Assembly (NCBI RefSeq): GCF_014839805.1 | Contig: NC_051131.1 | Location: forward strand, 3,956,913 to 4,020,912 | Origin: Manduca sexta | Lineage: Eukaryota; Arthropoda; Insecta; Lepidoptera; Sphingidae | Direction: 5' to 3' | Length of the DNA: 64,000 nt | Part shown: positions 38,401 through 50,722 of the stretch, piece after piece | How the letters are laid out: each line of letters opens with the position of its first letter | Position numbering within the stretch: the first letter of the stretch is position 1 | Made by a program: the position numbers and the translations under genes | The notes under the pieces: generated by a model | What the model saw: only the letters and a program-made list of their open reading frames with translations | The model's database searches: none | What the model was told of the DNA's origin: nothing

Positions 38401-41400
38401 CATGGGCCGCTTATGTAATAGTAAGTAATAATAAAATATTATAATAACTATTGTACTATGCTATTGTATCGGGTATTACCTGTAAAATAGTTGTATGTGG
38501 AAAATTAATATAAATGTTTTAAATATAAGTCCAAATTGTTGCATCAGAACAAGGGTAATAAAACATTATATGAAATACATTTTAATTAAACTCCCTATCA
38601 ACCTCTAAACATACCAAAATAATTGATATTTAGAATTTGTGCACCTTGAAGTCAATGAAAGGCTATTCAATACAATAATTTGGCATTGCATGTGCGGATT
38701 CCGTCTTAGTATAATTAATCTCTTCGCTGACGGGCTAATTGCTGTTGGTGATGTTGGGATACGTCAACCGCTACAATTTACAATATATTGTCATGGAAGA
38801 TTTAAGCGCTGTTAAATAGCGGTGAACGCTCGCTTATCTGAAGGTCGACAGACGAATAATCGTTTGATAGTCTTGTATAGATTATTATTTCTAGGGTTTA
38901 TGAAGCAAAAAGATTATTCTAGTATTGCAGAGTATCATACCACGTTTAAATAATAGACAAATCAAATAGTGCACGGTTCTCGAGTTTATTTTCATCGTTC
39001 TCGATAAAGAATTCCAAAAAGTCTCTCATTTTAATATCGGTTATTATGTACATTTTTTAATTATATTTTATTTTTATGCCGATTGAACACAATGTACTAT
39101 TTATAAGAAATTTTAGTCTTATAGTGCCCATTTAGACTGACCACGAGGTATATCAAACTTAGAGGCATTTAAAGAAATGATTTTCTAATTATTATTGTTT
39201 AAATTCTTAATTATTTCCGTTTTTATTCATTGCGGAATCTTACCATATGCCATATTAACGATAGTAAATCATATTTTTCTTAGTAAAGAATAGAGCATCG
39301 TATACCGTCCATTAGATCATCTTGTTCATTTCTCGCAGACTCATCTATTTTCCAAGCTTCGTAACCTTTGATAAATGATATTTCGGAGAATTCCTGATGT
39401 AAATTTCACATTGAAGCCTTATACAGCTTTTATATATCCATATCCTGTATTCTAAAGGCAATTTTCAATTAGGCAAGATTTTTAGAATATAAAAATAATA
39501 AAATGAGAGAAATTGTGTGACACAAATATTTGCTTGGTTTCTAAAGCGATATTTCTGTCAAGTTTATACTGTAGACTTTCTTGTGTCGTAATGTGCGATC
39601 TGGACTATGCATGTGGCAGTTGGGTGCAGTTATTATCACTATAATATCATTATTTTGACGTATTTTATGTTCTTTAGTAAAAATAACACGATACAAACGT
39701 ACTTTACGAATATGAAATTCATTATTTGCTTTACAACTATAAACTTTAATTCAATAACAGTAGCTATACTTACTGTTAATATACTTCAATATACGTATTG
39801 ATATTAATATTTCTTTCCAAAACAATTAAGAATACAGTTGTAATAATAAGACTGCTTCTTTGTAAAACTATCAAGAATGTAGTAATATTATCAAAATGGT
39901 TTCGTTTTCTTCCCAGATTTATCTACGGAATAATATGTGAGTACGTGTGACCGTTGTCATAGGAATGTGCCTTCCTGTTCAGCCGTCGAATAAATATTGC
40001 CAAAACGTGTGGCAGTGATAAAATGAACGTGTGGCCAGTTATCTTTTTCTGGAATTTAGTTTGGACGACAGTCGTTCTGAAGCGGAATATGAGTTTTGTA
40101 TATACCTCTTTGTCACTCAAAGTACAAACGTATGTTTTATCTCTTTCTATAGAATTACAATTTTATGACGTCATTGCCCAGTCAGTCTCCTTTGTCTGAA
40201 TGCGATGGGAATAATATTATGTCATAAAATATTGACGAAGTTTCTTAATTTCTGTTTTGTCTCATATGCATATGCCAGTGGTGAAGTTTTCCGAAAGCAA
40301 AACTGACTCGATATATAAATACTAATAATATGCATAAATGCTGGTCGCAAATCGTTCTAATAATAATAAGATTACATAAATTATGAAAGGGAAGCTGTTA
40401 GAAATCGGGTTATATGGAACCGTTGCCACTGGGACATGCAGATCATCGAAGGCCCAAAATTTCCTTAGCCCTTTTCTTTAGGATCCGGAACGCATCTTTG
40501 ACTTTAACTTTATAGATTATAAACGATAAGTCACAACACCTAATAAATACATTGACGGCATCTAAAAATATGCCTCGGAAAGTCAATTTATTTGTTAGTT
40601 ATTTTCTATTCTCTACAGCCAACTGATGTTGACAATACTCGCCATTTAAATGCTACATATGACAGGTGGTGAACGCTGTCACGGACACTAGTGACGCACG
40701 TTAGGAATTATTCCAATAAAATATTTAGCTTTCTATGAAATATTTATTTATACAATCATACATACATAACATCACGCATTTTATCCCCGAAGGGGTATGC
40801 AGAGGCGCAACTAGGGCACCCACTTTTCGCCAAGTATGTTCCGTCCCATGATGTGATAGGGGGCGAGCCTATCGCCATATCGGGCACAAATTCCAGACTC
40901 CGGGCTGATACTGAGCAGAAAAACCCAAATATCACTTCGCCCGACCCGGGATTCGAACCCAGGACCTCAGAGCGCTATTGTACCGGACGTGCAATACAAC
41001 TACGCCACTGAGGCATTTATACAATCGTAATAGCGTATATGAATATATGAAATCTAGGGCTTGCATTATGCTCTATAAAAATACAGTCCATACTAACACG
41101 TTTCGACGAGCCGTGTTTTGAGATCGCGGTGACTATCTAACAAGACAGGTCAAAAAGTATAAATAGGAAAGTACTATCTATTGAGAGACGCATCATCTCT
41201 GGGAGATCAATAAAATGCTTAAATTTAATTAATTGCCATGGTAAGGCTAAATCACCGTTGGCCCAGCATATAAACTGCAATTGCGTGAGCGAGCAAATTG
41301 ACGTACCAGGATAGAATGGAACTAGGATATAAAAAAAACCTGCAATTCTGTGAGCGAGCAGATTGACCTACAAGGTTAGAAGAAATATAAATAGGAAATT

Positions 41401-43045
41401 TTGTTAAATTCCAGGTAACGGTTACATAACGACAACCGTGCTTAGAGAAATCCTTAGGGAATTGGACGACAAAATAAGCGCCGAAGAATTGGACATGATG
41501 ATTGAAGAAATTGACTCCGATGGCTCCGGAACTGTTGATTTTGACGGTATGTATTACTAATTGAATTTGAACTGGTATGTTGTTTTGTGAAGAGTCTGTC
41601 AAGTTACTACTGGATTGGCTATTTCTGCTGTCACGCAGCAGTGGTAAAAGTGATCTGCATTATAGCCAGTGTAATATAAGATATTAAGAGATTTGGCTTG
41701 AATTGTTCATATCTGCGACCATGCAGCAGTGGTCGAACATTGTGATCTGCTCCGTGGCCAGGCTTACTACTAAATATTCTGAGAGCTAGCATCTTATGTT
41801 TTGGGATATTTAGAAGACTAGTCTTTTATTAAAAATATTTTGTATATAACTTTATTTTCAACCCGTACAAAAATGAATTTATAACTAACATTTTTCCATA
41901 TCACAATATTAATATTCCTATTTATCTCAAGCAAGGTAAAGGCGAAGTTAAATTACACTAAAAATAAGCCAAAAGCGGGCGTCATCCTAGATTAATTTGA
42001 AGCCGTCCGAATAGATCCATTCATTAATTACAGCGGTCAGACTTTTAAAGGTTACTGAATTCTCTTACAAGTCGACCGCGGTCATAGTGTCATAAAAAAA
42101 CTAACATCACGCATTTCTCGCCGAAGGGGTATACAGAGGCAAATAAGGGCACCCACTTTTCTGTAAGTGTGTTCCGTCCTATGATGTGATAGGGGGTGAG
42201 CCTATCGCCAAATCTGGCACAAATTCCAAACATAATACTTTTTTAAAGTCCGGAGAATGGCGAAGGCTATTTTAAAATTACAGAAAAATCGTTGTTCCTA
42301 TAAAATACTTATTCCATGATTCGTTCATAAACTAGTAAATATATTACATTACGGACGTGAGAGAGGCTTTTAATAAAACCGCTTTTAACCTGAGCATCGT
42401 ATAAATTATAAAACACGCAATATTTTTTTACATTCACATTAAAAATGGACGACTAGAAATCTACGGATTGCCGACTTTACAACCCGCAATAATTTTATTT
42501 TATGCTAAATATTACAACTGGGCGTTGAAATACGTTTTTAGCTTTTATTTATATTCATGGTTTTAGTTTAAGCAAATAACCTCGTTTTACCTGATATTTA
42601 AGCTATTACATACTAGATTAATTACTTTATGGCGTAAGTAAATAATGCCACAGAGTATTTAGGTGACTTCAAACTATTTTTAAAGTAGCATAAATTGATT
42701 GTAAAATTAAAGGCAGGACATGTTTTTTGTGTGTGATAATTATTGTATTTAAGTATACATAAAGGTGCTGCGTTTTAAGAAGTCAGATTATGTAAAAATG
42801 CATTTTTGTAGCACCATTAATAATATTTTTAGACTTTTCCTTATACCGAGCAAAAGTCCGTTTATTCCGAGTAGATAAAATTTCTAAACCTGTACATTTT
42901 TCAGACAAATCTTCGTAACTATTCTAATAATTTATTGTTACTACACTAATAGTAATAATATAAAATCTGATTTATAAAAAATATTAAGAAATGTATTTTT
43001 TCTTTTACAGAGTTCATGGAGGTAATGACTGGTGGAGATGACTAA
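35496..43045 (+). CDS. TpnC: Troponin C, two-site type (TpnC gene 1 of a tandem pair)
   Basis: Six exons: 35496-35498 (ATG only), 35599-35626, 35821-35964, 37425-37544, 41415-41546 and 43011-43045, all with GT-AG borders. They join to 153 aa ending EVMTGGDD. Four EF-hands occupy residues 20-31, 56-67, 96-107 and 132-143. Loop II ([12 protein letters not shown]) and loop IV ([12 protein letters not shown]) have all canonical calcium ligands. Loops I and III end in Met and Val instead of Glu, as is usual for insect troponin C, so they should not bind calcium. The protein is the calcium sensor of the thin filament, binding troponin I and T in striated muscle. Length and the MTG C-terminus fit insect troponin C rather than calmodulin. 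Introns 3, 4 and 5 carry SINE B copies. Within insect type III genes it most resembles the 41C or F2-type isoform (inference). Confidence 0.95.
36914..37135 (+). repeat. SINE family B in intron 3 of TpnC gene 1
   Basis: A partly deleted head joins a box B (GGGTTCGAATCCCAGG) to the body (CAGTATCAGCCCGGAGTCTG, GGAATTTGTGCGCGATATGG) and the 3' block TACCCCTTTGAGAATAAA. Same orientation as the host gene. Confidence 0.7.
40758..41014 (-). repeat. SINE family B, reference full-length copy with 12-bp target duplication (TpnC1 intron 4)
   Basis: About 257 bp in reverse orientation. On the minus strand: head GCCTCAGTGGCGTAGTTG, box B GGTTCGAATCCCGGG, body CAGTATCAGCCCGGAGTCTG, 3' block CCCCTTCGGGGATAAAATG. 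It is flanked by ATTTATACAATC at 40746-40757 and 41015-41026. The exact duplication and little-decayed sequence suggest a fairly young insertion. Confidence 0.88.
41630..41780 (+). repeat. Repeat family E, degenerate fragment (TpnC1 intron 5)
   Basis: Has two similar blocks (GTCACGCAGCAGTGG and GACCATGCAGCAGTGG, each followed by GTGATCTGC within about 20 bp) and TATAGCCAGTGTAA. These resemble the middle of the family at 50378-50722, with a local duplication. Confidence 0.4.
42103..42236 (-). repeat. SINE family B, partial reverse copy (TpnC1 intron 5)
   Basis: On + it reads ACATCACGCATTTCTCGCCG, GGGCACCCACTTTTCTG, ATGATGTGATAGGGGGTGAG, then stops within the body near CACAAATTCCAAAC. The head is absent. 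Confidence 0.7.
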
Positions 43046-43284
43046 ATAATGTAAAAATATATTTCGATTTTATCATAATTTGTTTATAACATAGAGGACA
43101 CGAATATGGAAGAAGAATGAATCGATATCAACTAAATTATATACCTCCTAAGTATAATAAGTTATTGTTAAGTTGTTATTAAAATCGAAGATAACCGGTT
43201 CGTTGTTTATATTTTTATTCTGAAATGATGCTTATCTTTCTCAAACATCTGATGTTTTTACATTTTATTACATTCTCAAACACA

Positions 43285-43290
43285 AATAAA
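43285..43290 (+). terminator. Poly(A) signal of TpnC gene 1
   Basis: AATAAA 240 nt after the TAA stop, in an AT-rich 3'UTR. Confidence 0.5.
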
Positions 43291-43329
43291 TTCAAACATT
43301 TGTTATATCTTTTCATATTATAAAACAAA

Positions 43330-43735
43330 ATCCCATGCAACGTTTGTCTGCATGAAAGCGATAAACTCAAAAACTCCGGAACAGATTTCGATGATTTTGA
43401 TATGGCGATAGTTTGAGACCATCAGAAGGCTATAGGCTACTTTTATCCCGGGAAAATATATATCAGTACTTTTATACCAGAAAAACTCTTACAAGCGGAT
43501 GCCGTGAGCAAAATCAATTATGTTATAAAACAAGAATTATAAGTCAACAAGGATATAGACTTCTTTTTATACCGGTTTTTTTTCACGCGTATGTCGTGAG
43601 CAAAAGCTCGCATGTTATAAACAAGCATTAAATTATTTGTCAACTAGGATATAAACTACCTTTTCCGTTTTTTTTTTCAAGTGGATGCAGTAAGCAAAAT
43701 CTAGCATGGTATCAAACAAGAATTATTAAAAAAAT
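43330..43735 (+). repeat. Decayed dispersed repeat with about three tandem units
   Basis: After a block resembling family F-type sequence (CCGGAACAGATTTCGATG), a unit of roughly 95-125 bp recurs about three times. Each unit has GTGAGCAAAA or GTAAGCAAAA, then TATGTTATAAAACAAG-like sequence, then GTCAACAAGGATATAGAC-like sequence. Units are clearly diverged. It lies just downstream of the TpnC1 poly(A) signal. Confidence 0.5.
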
Positions 43736-44039
43736 TGCACAAAACACTAGAAAACACGCGTACAAAGAAACAAAAGGCATTAAATAATACCTTCTTAAAC
43801 AATTAAGAATACTTAAAGTTACCAGTGAAATTGAACCAATCAGAAAACTATACCTGTTGAATTCACCACAATGCCTTTGTTCACTGAACTTTCTCGTTGC
43901 TATTTAGTAATTAAACGTAAGTACTTATCTTAATTAACACAGATTAAAAACAAAGAATTGTAGATGAGAATCGTACCGGGTAATTCTATTTATTAATACA
44001 ATTAACGATTCCTTTTAATAAATATTAATATATAATACT

Positions 44040-44262
44040 GCCTTGGTGGCATAGTTGTATGACACTGCTCTGAGGTCCTGAGTTCAAATCCCTGATCGAG
44101 TAAGTGATGTTTAGGGTTTTGGTCAGTATCAGCCCGGAGTCTTTAATTTGTTCCTGATATGGCGACAGGCTCGCTCTCATTACATGGGACGGAAAACACC
44201 CGATGAAAAGTGGGTGCTATGGCTGCACCCCTGCCTATCTCTTCGTGGGTAGAGGCGTGATG
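44040..44262 (+). repeat. SINE family B copy
   Basis: Head GCCTTGGTGGCATAGTTG, box B-like GAGTTCAAATCCCTG, body CAGTATCAGCCCGGAGTCT and GATATGGCGACAGGCTCGC, 3' block CTATCTCTTCGTGGGTAG. Confidence 0.72.
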
Positions 44263-44784
44263 TGTGTTTGTTTTATATGAAAGAATACATTTTAATTTTG
44301 TTAGCTTCGTATATGATTATTATATTAAAATATAAGTATATATTTTCTCGTCTTACCTCCCAGCCCGAGCTGGCTTTCTTAGTTAAATTATTCTTTAGTT
44401 TTTTAATTTTACCTCTAGCACTAAATGTCTGTAAGCCGTGGTTATATAGGTAACTCTTAATTATAATTATTATTATGTATTTTAACTTGTCATAAGTGCA
44501 ACTATGTTAGTCTACGTGACAAATAAATTATTTTATTATATTTATATTATTACAATAGAGCAGTTAATAATGATTACATTTACTTTAATTTCATATTTCT
44601 CGTCGATGATAGGACTCCTGTGCATTAATAACAAGCCAATCTACTTATAGAGGCAGAGAGATCAAAGAAAGCAGGCTGGTAACATTATAAAGTGCGTAAA
44701 TAAATTCTTAGAAATAAGATATTTATATCAAAGCAAAACGCAAGCGCCACTTAGTAATAACATTACACCTGAAGCTTACAGATA

Positions 44785-44926
44785 CAGTAGAAACCGGATA
44801 TAACGACTAAATAGTAAAAGTCCCTTTAAATAAGTGCATATAACAATAGTATCGTTTATAACGACTATCGGATATAGCGTCCAGATTCGGTGATCCCTTC
44901 GATGTCACTATAACCGGTTTTCACTG
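44785..44926. mobile_element. 142-bp Tc1/mariner-pogo-like MITE with TA target duplication
   Basis: Termini are CAGTAGAAACCGGATATAAC at the left and CTATAACCGGTTTTCACTG at the right, an imperfect inverted repeat. They are flanked by TA at 44783-44784 and 44927-44928. The CAGT start and TA duplication are typical of pogo/Tigger-type elements of the Tc1/mariner superfamily. No coding sequence. Confidence 0.72.
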
Positions 44927-44928
44927 TA

Positions 44929-46900
44929 AATGCTTTAAAATATTTCGGTAAAAGACTCTTTTAAGGCCGTGCCCTCGGCAAAACAGTACGTTAACCGTAT
45001 TCTTAGGAGCTATCTAATCGAAGTTATAATACACATAGAAAAAAAAATAAACATTATATACCTACAATATGTTACCTTTACTTTGGTTGTTTATTTTTTT
45101 TATAATGCGGTATAGTTTCATTAATACCATAATGAAAATGACACTAAATTTATTGATTCCGTGCATTTCCTACTAAAGTACACGTAATATTAATATGCAA
45201 CTAACGTCATTAGATAGACTTTTAATTTGCAACTGACATTAAAACCAGTAACATTATATTAGATTAAAATTTTCAAAAAGATCTAAAATTTATTTTTTAA
45301 AGCAATTATTCCTTATTCTTTGCATATTCCCGCCCGTAATTGTGAGTCGTAAATGTATGGAAGGAATGCTCAAGTCCGTTCGCTCCTCAAATCGTAAGTG
45401 AAACTTTGGCTACAATGATTAATAAATTTTAAAGGGCATAACTAATAATAACATACACGAAGAATTATCTTCGTAATTATCTTCGTTTCGACAGCACATT
45501 AGTGTTGTCTAAAATAAGACCATGCACCTAATATCTTGCTTAGGGGGTGCATTAAGTAGTCAGTGAAACTTTGGCTACAATGACAAATTAGTTTTAAAGG
45601 GCATAACTAAATAATATTATACATGAGGAAATGTGTCTGAAATAAGACAGATTGTAATAAGACAGATTGAGCAGCGTGGCGTGCTTAATGAGAGGCCTAT
45701 GTTCAGCAGTGGACAGCTGTAGGCTGATGATGAAGACAGATTGTGCCGTAAGTAATATTGGGGTAGTGCTTTAGATTTGGACTATAAATTATGATTCCAT
45801 ACGCTAGCTACTCCAAATCTCTAAGGCCAAAATATTGTTTTCCTTAAACGAGTTTATTACTTTATAAGCGGATTTTGAAATGTAAAATCTTGTCACAATA
45901 TATGAAACCAATGCCGCATCAATATATCGCTAGCAAAAAAGTAGGTTTAATTTAGCAACATATCAAGCCATCTTCGGCAACCAAGATATATTTTTTGTGA
46001 ATAACTCTCTCAATTGATACCTAAAGACATACTCAACGGATACACAAGTATTAATTAAGAACAATACGTACGATTCCCACGGGAATTTAACAGTGAGCAC
46101 TTTACCGCACTCTTCGTGTAGAACAAACGCTTAGTAAGGTTGATTGTCACTTGAATAAATAGTTGAATTTTTTATGCAATCGAAGGACATGAATTCTGTC
46201 TGAAACTTTCTTCTTTAGAATTATCACACCAGATTAGCCCTTACCTCAAACATTTTTTTTATGTTTGTAATGTATATTTATAAATGTTATCTATTCTATG
46301 TTGTGTTAAATATAATATCTATTGTGGTTAGATGGTTATTTTGCTTATATACCATAAATAATTATTTCTCCATTTATTATTATAATATAATACCTACGAT
46401 TTGCTCGCAGTTACACTAGCATAAAAAAACCGGGATAAAAGTTCCGCTTTTTATTCTCGCGGCATAAAATGGAGGTTATATATCTTAAGTTGGACTTCTA
46501 GCATCGGTGAAAACTTTTCACGGAAAAATTATAAAAACTGTTGTTTTGGCTTCTGTCGCTATTATTTCTTATTAGTTCTTCTTCAATGTCTAGAAAGTAC
46601 AAAAGTCGGCCTGATACCATTTTTATAAGTAAAGATTTGCAGGGTTTGGAGAATTGAGCTGTAATTATATTAATTTGTCCTGTAGGTCCAGGTAGTAGGA
46701 TCGAGAATGTATTAAAGCTTCTGGGCATGTTGAAACCGTATTAAGTAGATACACTTTAGGCTAAGTAGTTTGTACAGGACGTCACTTTAGGAACTAGAGA
46801 CAATAACGCTGCTTTGATCTTGATTATAATGTGTATATAGGAAAACATATAAGTAGTATACATAAATATTTATTTATTATATATACACATACGTATATAA
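44929..46900. other. Spacer DNA between the troponin C genes
   Basis: Holds a diverged direct repeat (GTGAAACTTTGGCTACAATG at 45398 and again at 45563, each followed by TTTTAAAGGGCATAACTA). At about 45665-45740 an RTE-like 3' end (GGCCTATGTTCAGCAGTGG... with a GATGATGA tail) is present. No gene supported. Confidence 0.4.
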
Positions 46901-47178
46901 GCGCAGATAGCCTAGTTTAATGTGGAACGGACTGCCGAGACGAATGTTCGCAGGTTCAAAACCCAAGGGCACACTTTTGACTTTTCTAAAAAAAAAATAT
47001 ATTTATTCTTTGTGAATTATCGCTTGCTTTAACGGTGAAGGAAAACATCGTAAGGAAATCTGCATACCTGAGAAGATCTATATAGGAATTTTGAGGGTGC
47101 GTGAAGTCTACCAGTCCGCACTAGGTCAGCGTGGTGGACTAAGGCCTGATCCCTCTCAGTAGTAAAAGAGGCCCGTAG
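46901..47178 (+). repeat. SINE family A, 3'-truncated copy
   Basis: Head GCGCAGATAGCCTAGTTTAA, box B-like AGGTTCAAAACCC, body AACGGTGAAGGAAAACATCG, then stops after AGAGGCCCGTAG without the usual tail. Loss of the 3' end is less common for a SINE and suggests a later deletion. Confidence 0.65.
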
Positions 47179-47725
47179 TGAACTAAGGCTATACATATAT
47201 AAAACCGTACAAGTAGAGAACGCACAAACAGGTGAACGGATTTGGATAAAATTTAGCACAGGGGTAGACCATGTTTTGAATCAACATATAGGCTTCTTAT
47301 CCTGGTAATTAGTTCCCGTTGGAATTTTTTTTTTTATTTATTTGTTTAATAGATGGTGCTGGCGTCGTGCACGTGGCGCTTTATATCGCTACGGTGTTTT
47401 TTAAACTTTTGTAGGTAGAAAAAAAAAATTATGTAGGTGAAGCCACGTGCAACACTTAGTATTGTAATTATCTCAACTACGATTCCGAAGCGCATTGCCA
47501 ATATCATATTATTATTACATTGCTTAATATATCTCTCAGCATACCGACCGACTGATCACTTTACAATTAATACAGTGTAGAGATTTGATTATAATTAATC
47601 ATCATGTTATCGATAGATCTAGTAATATAGTCCGTTCTTGTGGAGTTAATATAATTTGGTAATAATAAAAGCCTGTACATCTGTAATGCGTTTTTAATTT
47701 TTTTTTAAACATATATTTTTTTTGA

Positions 47726-47980
47726 TATAGTCTGTTCAGAAAAAGAACCGTCGTGGGTTTTGAGATCGCTACTGTGTTTAATTACCTCTTCTGTTTAGTT
47801 TCGGTATGTTTCTATACAAAAATCCCTAAAAATAACACGCAAGATCATTTATAACAAAGCAATACGACATGACAATGAGTTTAACATTTATCAAATGGCG
47901 GGAAAGTCTTGCTATGTAAAAATCGAAAGTTAGTTCACTTTCGGCCACGACGCGACGGTTCTCTATCTGAACAGACTATA
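47726..47980. mobile_element. 255-bp element with 28-bp terminal inverted repeats
   Basis: Starts TATAGTCTGTTCAGAAAAAG and ends CTGAACAGACTATA. The arms match over about 28 bp (through GAACCGTCG) with two or three mismatches. The TA at each outer end fits a TA target duplication, hence a Tc1/mariner-type MITE. Interior is non-coding. Confidence 0.65.
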
Positions 47981-49675
47981 ATCCTCTTGAATCCTTTTAC
48001 AATTTCATTATTACTATGAACGTCATAAAGTACCTAGCCAATAAAAATGATACTTAAATTATCCATGAGAATACTAAAAAAATTCAAAACAAAACAATAA
48101 ATCTTGCTAATACAATCAACAATTGAAACTATTCTAATTATTAGTTACGACTTTATCACACTACATCGCTATGTTACTGTTAAAGTGCATAAACGTGTTA
48201 TTGTCAAAATATATTCCCTTTCACGTCTAACTTTGCTAATTTCCATACTTCACTTTAACAACGTTGCTATTATCAACGATTTTTTTAAAAATTAAGAACA
48301 GATACAGATATAGATACTTTTTAAACTATTTTTCTTTAAATACTATAATTGAATGATATTGACCGGAATAAACTTTTCGTATAATACCTCAGGAATATAT
48401 AATAAGCCTACTATCTTGAACTGTTTTTTCTTTACTTTTTGTGTTATATGTTTAATTACAAGATCTCTAAATTCAGTGTGCCTCTTAGCAGAGGTCTTCT
48501 TAATAATTTACATTGTGTTACGTCTCTAGCAACCCTTCTCCAATTCGGACCTGTCATTAGTTTTAGCTCAAGCTCCCATCGCTTACTTTCTCTTCTTCTT
48601 TTTTTCCCATCCCTAGGATACCAGGAATATAGAAGAGACTGAAAAGCAGCGCTGCATGGAACTTCTGTCCCGATCAGCTTGAGTTGTACCGCCGTCTTTT
48701 GTTTTTTTTTAGTTTTACAATGTTTATTAATAATAATCGATACTAAACGTAAGTCCATAATATGACAATAAATTGATTCTTATTATTTCATCTATAAGTA
48801 GTTGTTACCACCTGTAACCAAAGCTGCAATAATGATTTTAACGCTGATGTGACAATGGTAAGAGAGAAAGCATGGCATAAGAGGTAATATTATGAGGAAC
48901 TCTAAAATAAAATATAATAAAATAAGTACGTAATTTGTTCTATGCTATAGCCATGTGAACTTGTTAATATGTAAATATCAGAAACAGAAAAAAATTACAT
49001 TAGAATTCCTGCAAAGCTTAATATTTTATTTTATATGCTATGTTAAATAATGATCGCCAGTACAAACCAAAGACGATATTATGGACAGCTGAACTCTACC
49101 GTGAATTTTTTTAAATAATATAATGTGTACATTGCCTAATAGAGACTTCCTCACATTAATAGCAACATAAATTAAATATATTAATAACTGCCAAGATCGA
49201 ATTTTTAACATCGATTGCCAAAATCTATCTAATTACATTATTAATCAATATAGTATGTATATTAGAACATAGATGGCGCTTAATCTTAATTTTACTTTCG
49301 CATCACCGCAAAAGCAATTATAAGTTGTAAATGGACTATAAATATTGCACTGACAGTCATATAGATCCTCATAGTTGCTTTCGCTGATCTAGAATTTGAT
49401 GCATTGTTAATTTTGAGTTATTTTTGGAACAATCTGTAATCGACACTAGCTGTAATTGGGTCGTTCAATTAGTACTGCAATTATGTGTTATTTGTTATTT
49501 ATATTATTGCGATTACCTAGTTTCGTAGCTATTAGTCTGCTACTCCGTTACTTGCAGCAAGTGACATAATTATTAAATTCAAATGTCTTCCAAATCTGTA
49601 ATTGGAATCTAATTTGTCAGTCTTTTATTTATATAGTAAAATATCATTTATGCATTATATTATCCTGAAAAGCGC
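47981..49675. other. Spacer DNA between the troponin C genes
   Basis: No gene or clear repeat. The overlapping frames at 48439-48758 on both strands lack recognisable features. Confidence 0.3.
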
Positions 49676-49868
49676 ATAAAGCCGATGGTTCTGCGCCTGA
49701 TCTCTCCGTTCATGTTGGATGGCAATCTCATCGGACTATGAGCGTGAAGGAACAGAGTGAGCTACTGTGTATTGCTCACACACTTGTGCACTATAATATT
49801 TCCTGCGTACCTGTCTATCTACGTCGAGTTCATCCGCCGTAGCCGAAATTCAACTAGAAGGGATTTAT
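49676..49868 (+). repeat. SINE family C, body only
   Basis: TGCGCCTGATCTCTCCG, GGCAATCTCATCGGACTATG, TGCTCACACACTTGTGCACT and GCCGTAGCCGAAATTCAAC follow the family order seen at 16533-16920. The head is missing. Confidence 0.6.
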
Positions 49869-50377
49869 ACCTTAACAGTGCGAAATATTACAAAATATTT
49901 CTAAAATAAAACTAGTTAGAAATAGCTGCAACTGAGCCTGTTCGTATGGAACCTACTCGTTTTATGCGGCATTTATAGGCAATCAAATAAAAACCAGTAT
50001 AAAAAGTTCGAATAATAGTGAAGATAATATTGACTTTTATGCGCTATGCCGGCAATGCTTTGAACACCATAATTTACTGAACAAAGGCATTTTTTGCACC
50101 AAATTGTGCGAATGTTATTTTTGTAAAGCGTGAAAAATATTTTTTTTATTTAGGTTGTGTATTTTTGTTATATAAATCTACGTTATGAAGTTATTTTAGC
50201 TATTGTAACTTGAGAATAGGTACTTAAGACTACAAGTTTAAAGTCCACGAAAAGGGATTATAATTCTCACATAATTCTAAAGTAAGTACTTGCGTAACAT
50301 TGTCGGGCAAGACTCTGAGTTCGATTATTAAGATAAAAAGATCTGTCAATGCATTATGCGGCGAAGTACTTGACTAC

Positions 50378-50722
50378 ACTGGTGGTAGGTGACTGGTGGT
50401 AATCATTTAATAGTGGTTGATGTCTCATATGTAAGAGTCCGCCTGGGTAGGTACTACTGCAATGTCTATGTCTGCCGCCAAGCAGCAGCGTGTAGTCACT
50501 GTTGTGTTCCGGTTTGAAGGACATTGTAGCCAGTGTAACTACTGGACATAATAAGACTTAACAACTCATATCTCAAGATAGCGAGCGCAGTGGATTACCA
50601 AATAATACTTTGTAATTCAAGGTGTTGGATGGTGTTTCTGCTGGGCGGTCGTATCGCTTAACATCAGGCGAATGGCGAGCTCGTCAAGACGAGTTTTATT
50701 TCGCTCGTCAAGACGAGTTTAA
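50378..50722 (+). repeat. Repeat family E, with duplicated 3' terminus
   Basis: Blocks in order: CTGGTGGTAGGTGACTGG, TAGGTACTACTGCAATGTC, GCCGCCAAGCAGCAGCG, TGTGTTCCGGTTTGAAGGAC, TGTAGCCAGTGTAACTACTG, GTTGGATGGTGTTTCTGC, CTTAACATCAGGCGAATGG. The end block GCTCGTCAAGACGAGTTT occurs twice (50679-50696 and 50703-50720). The CATCAGGCGA end followed by T-rich DNA resembles the 3' end of a non-LTR element (inference). A reverse copy lies at 54838-55165. Confidence 0.6.

Noticed and set aside
48439..48758. Overlapping frames on both strands of about 67 and 100 codons
   Set aside because: Opposite-strand overlap with no recognisable motif; best explained by a GC-richer patch.
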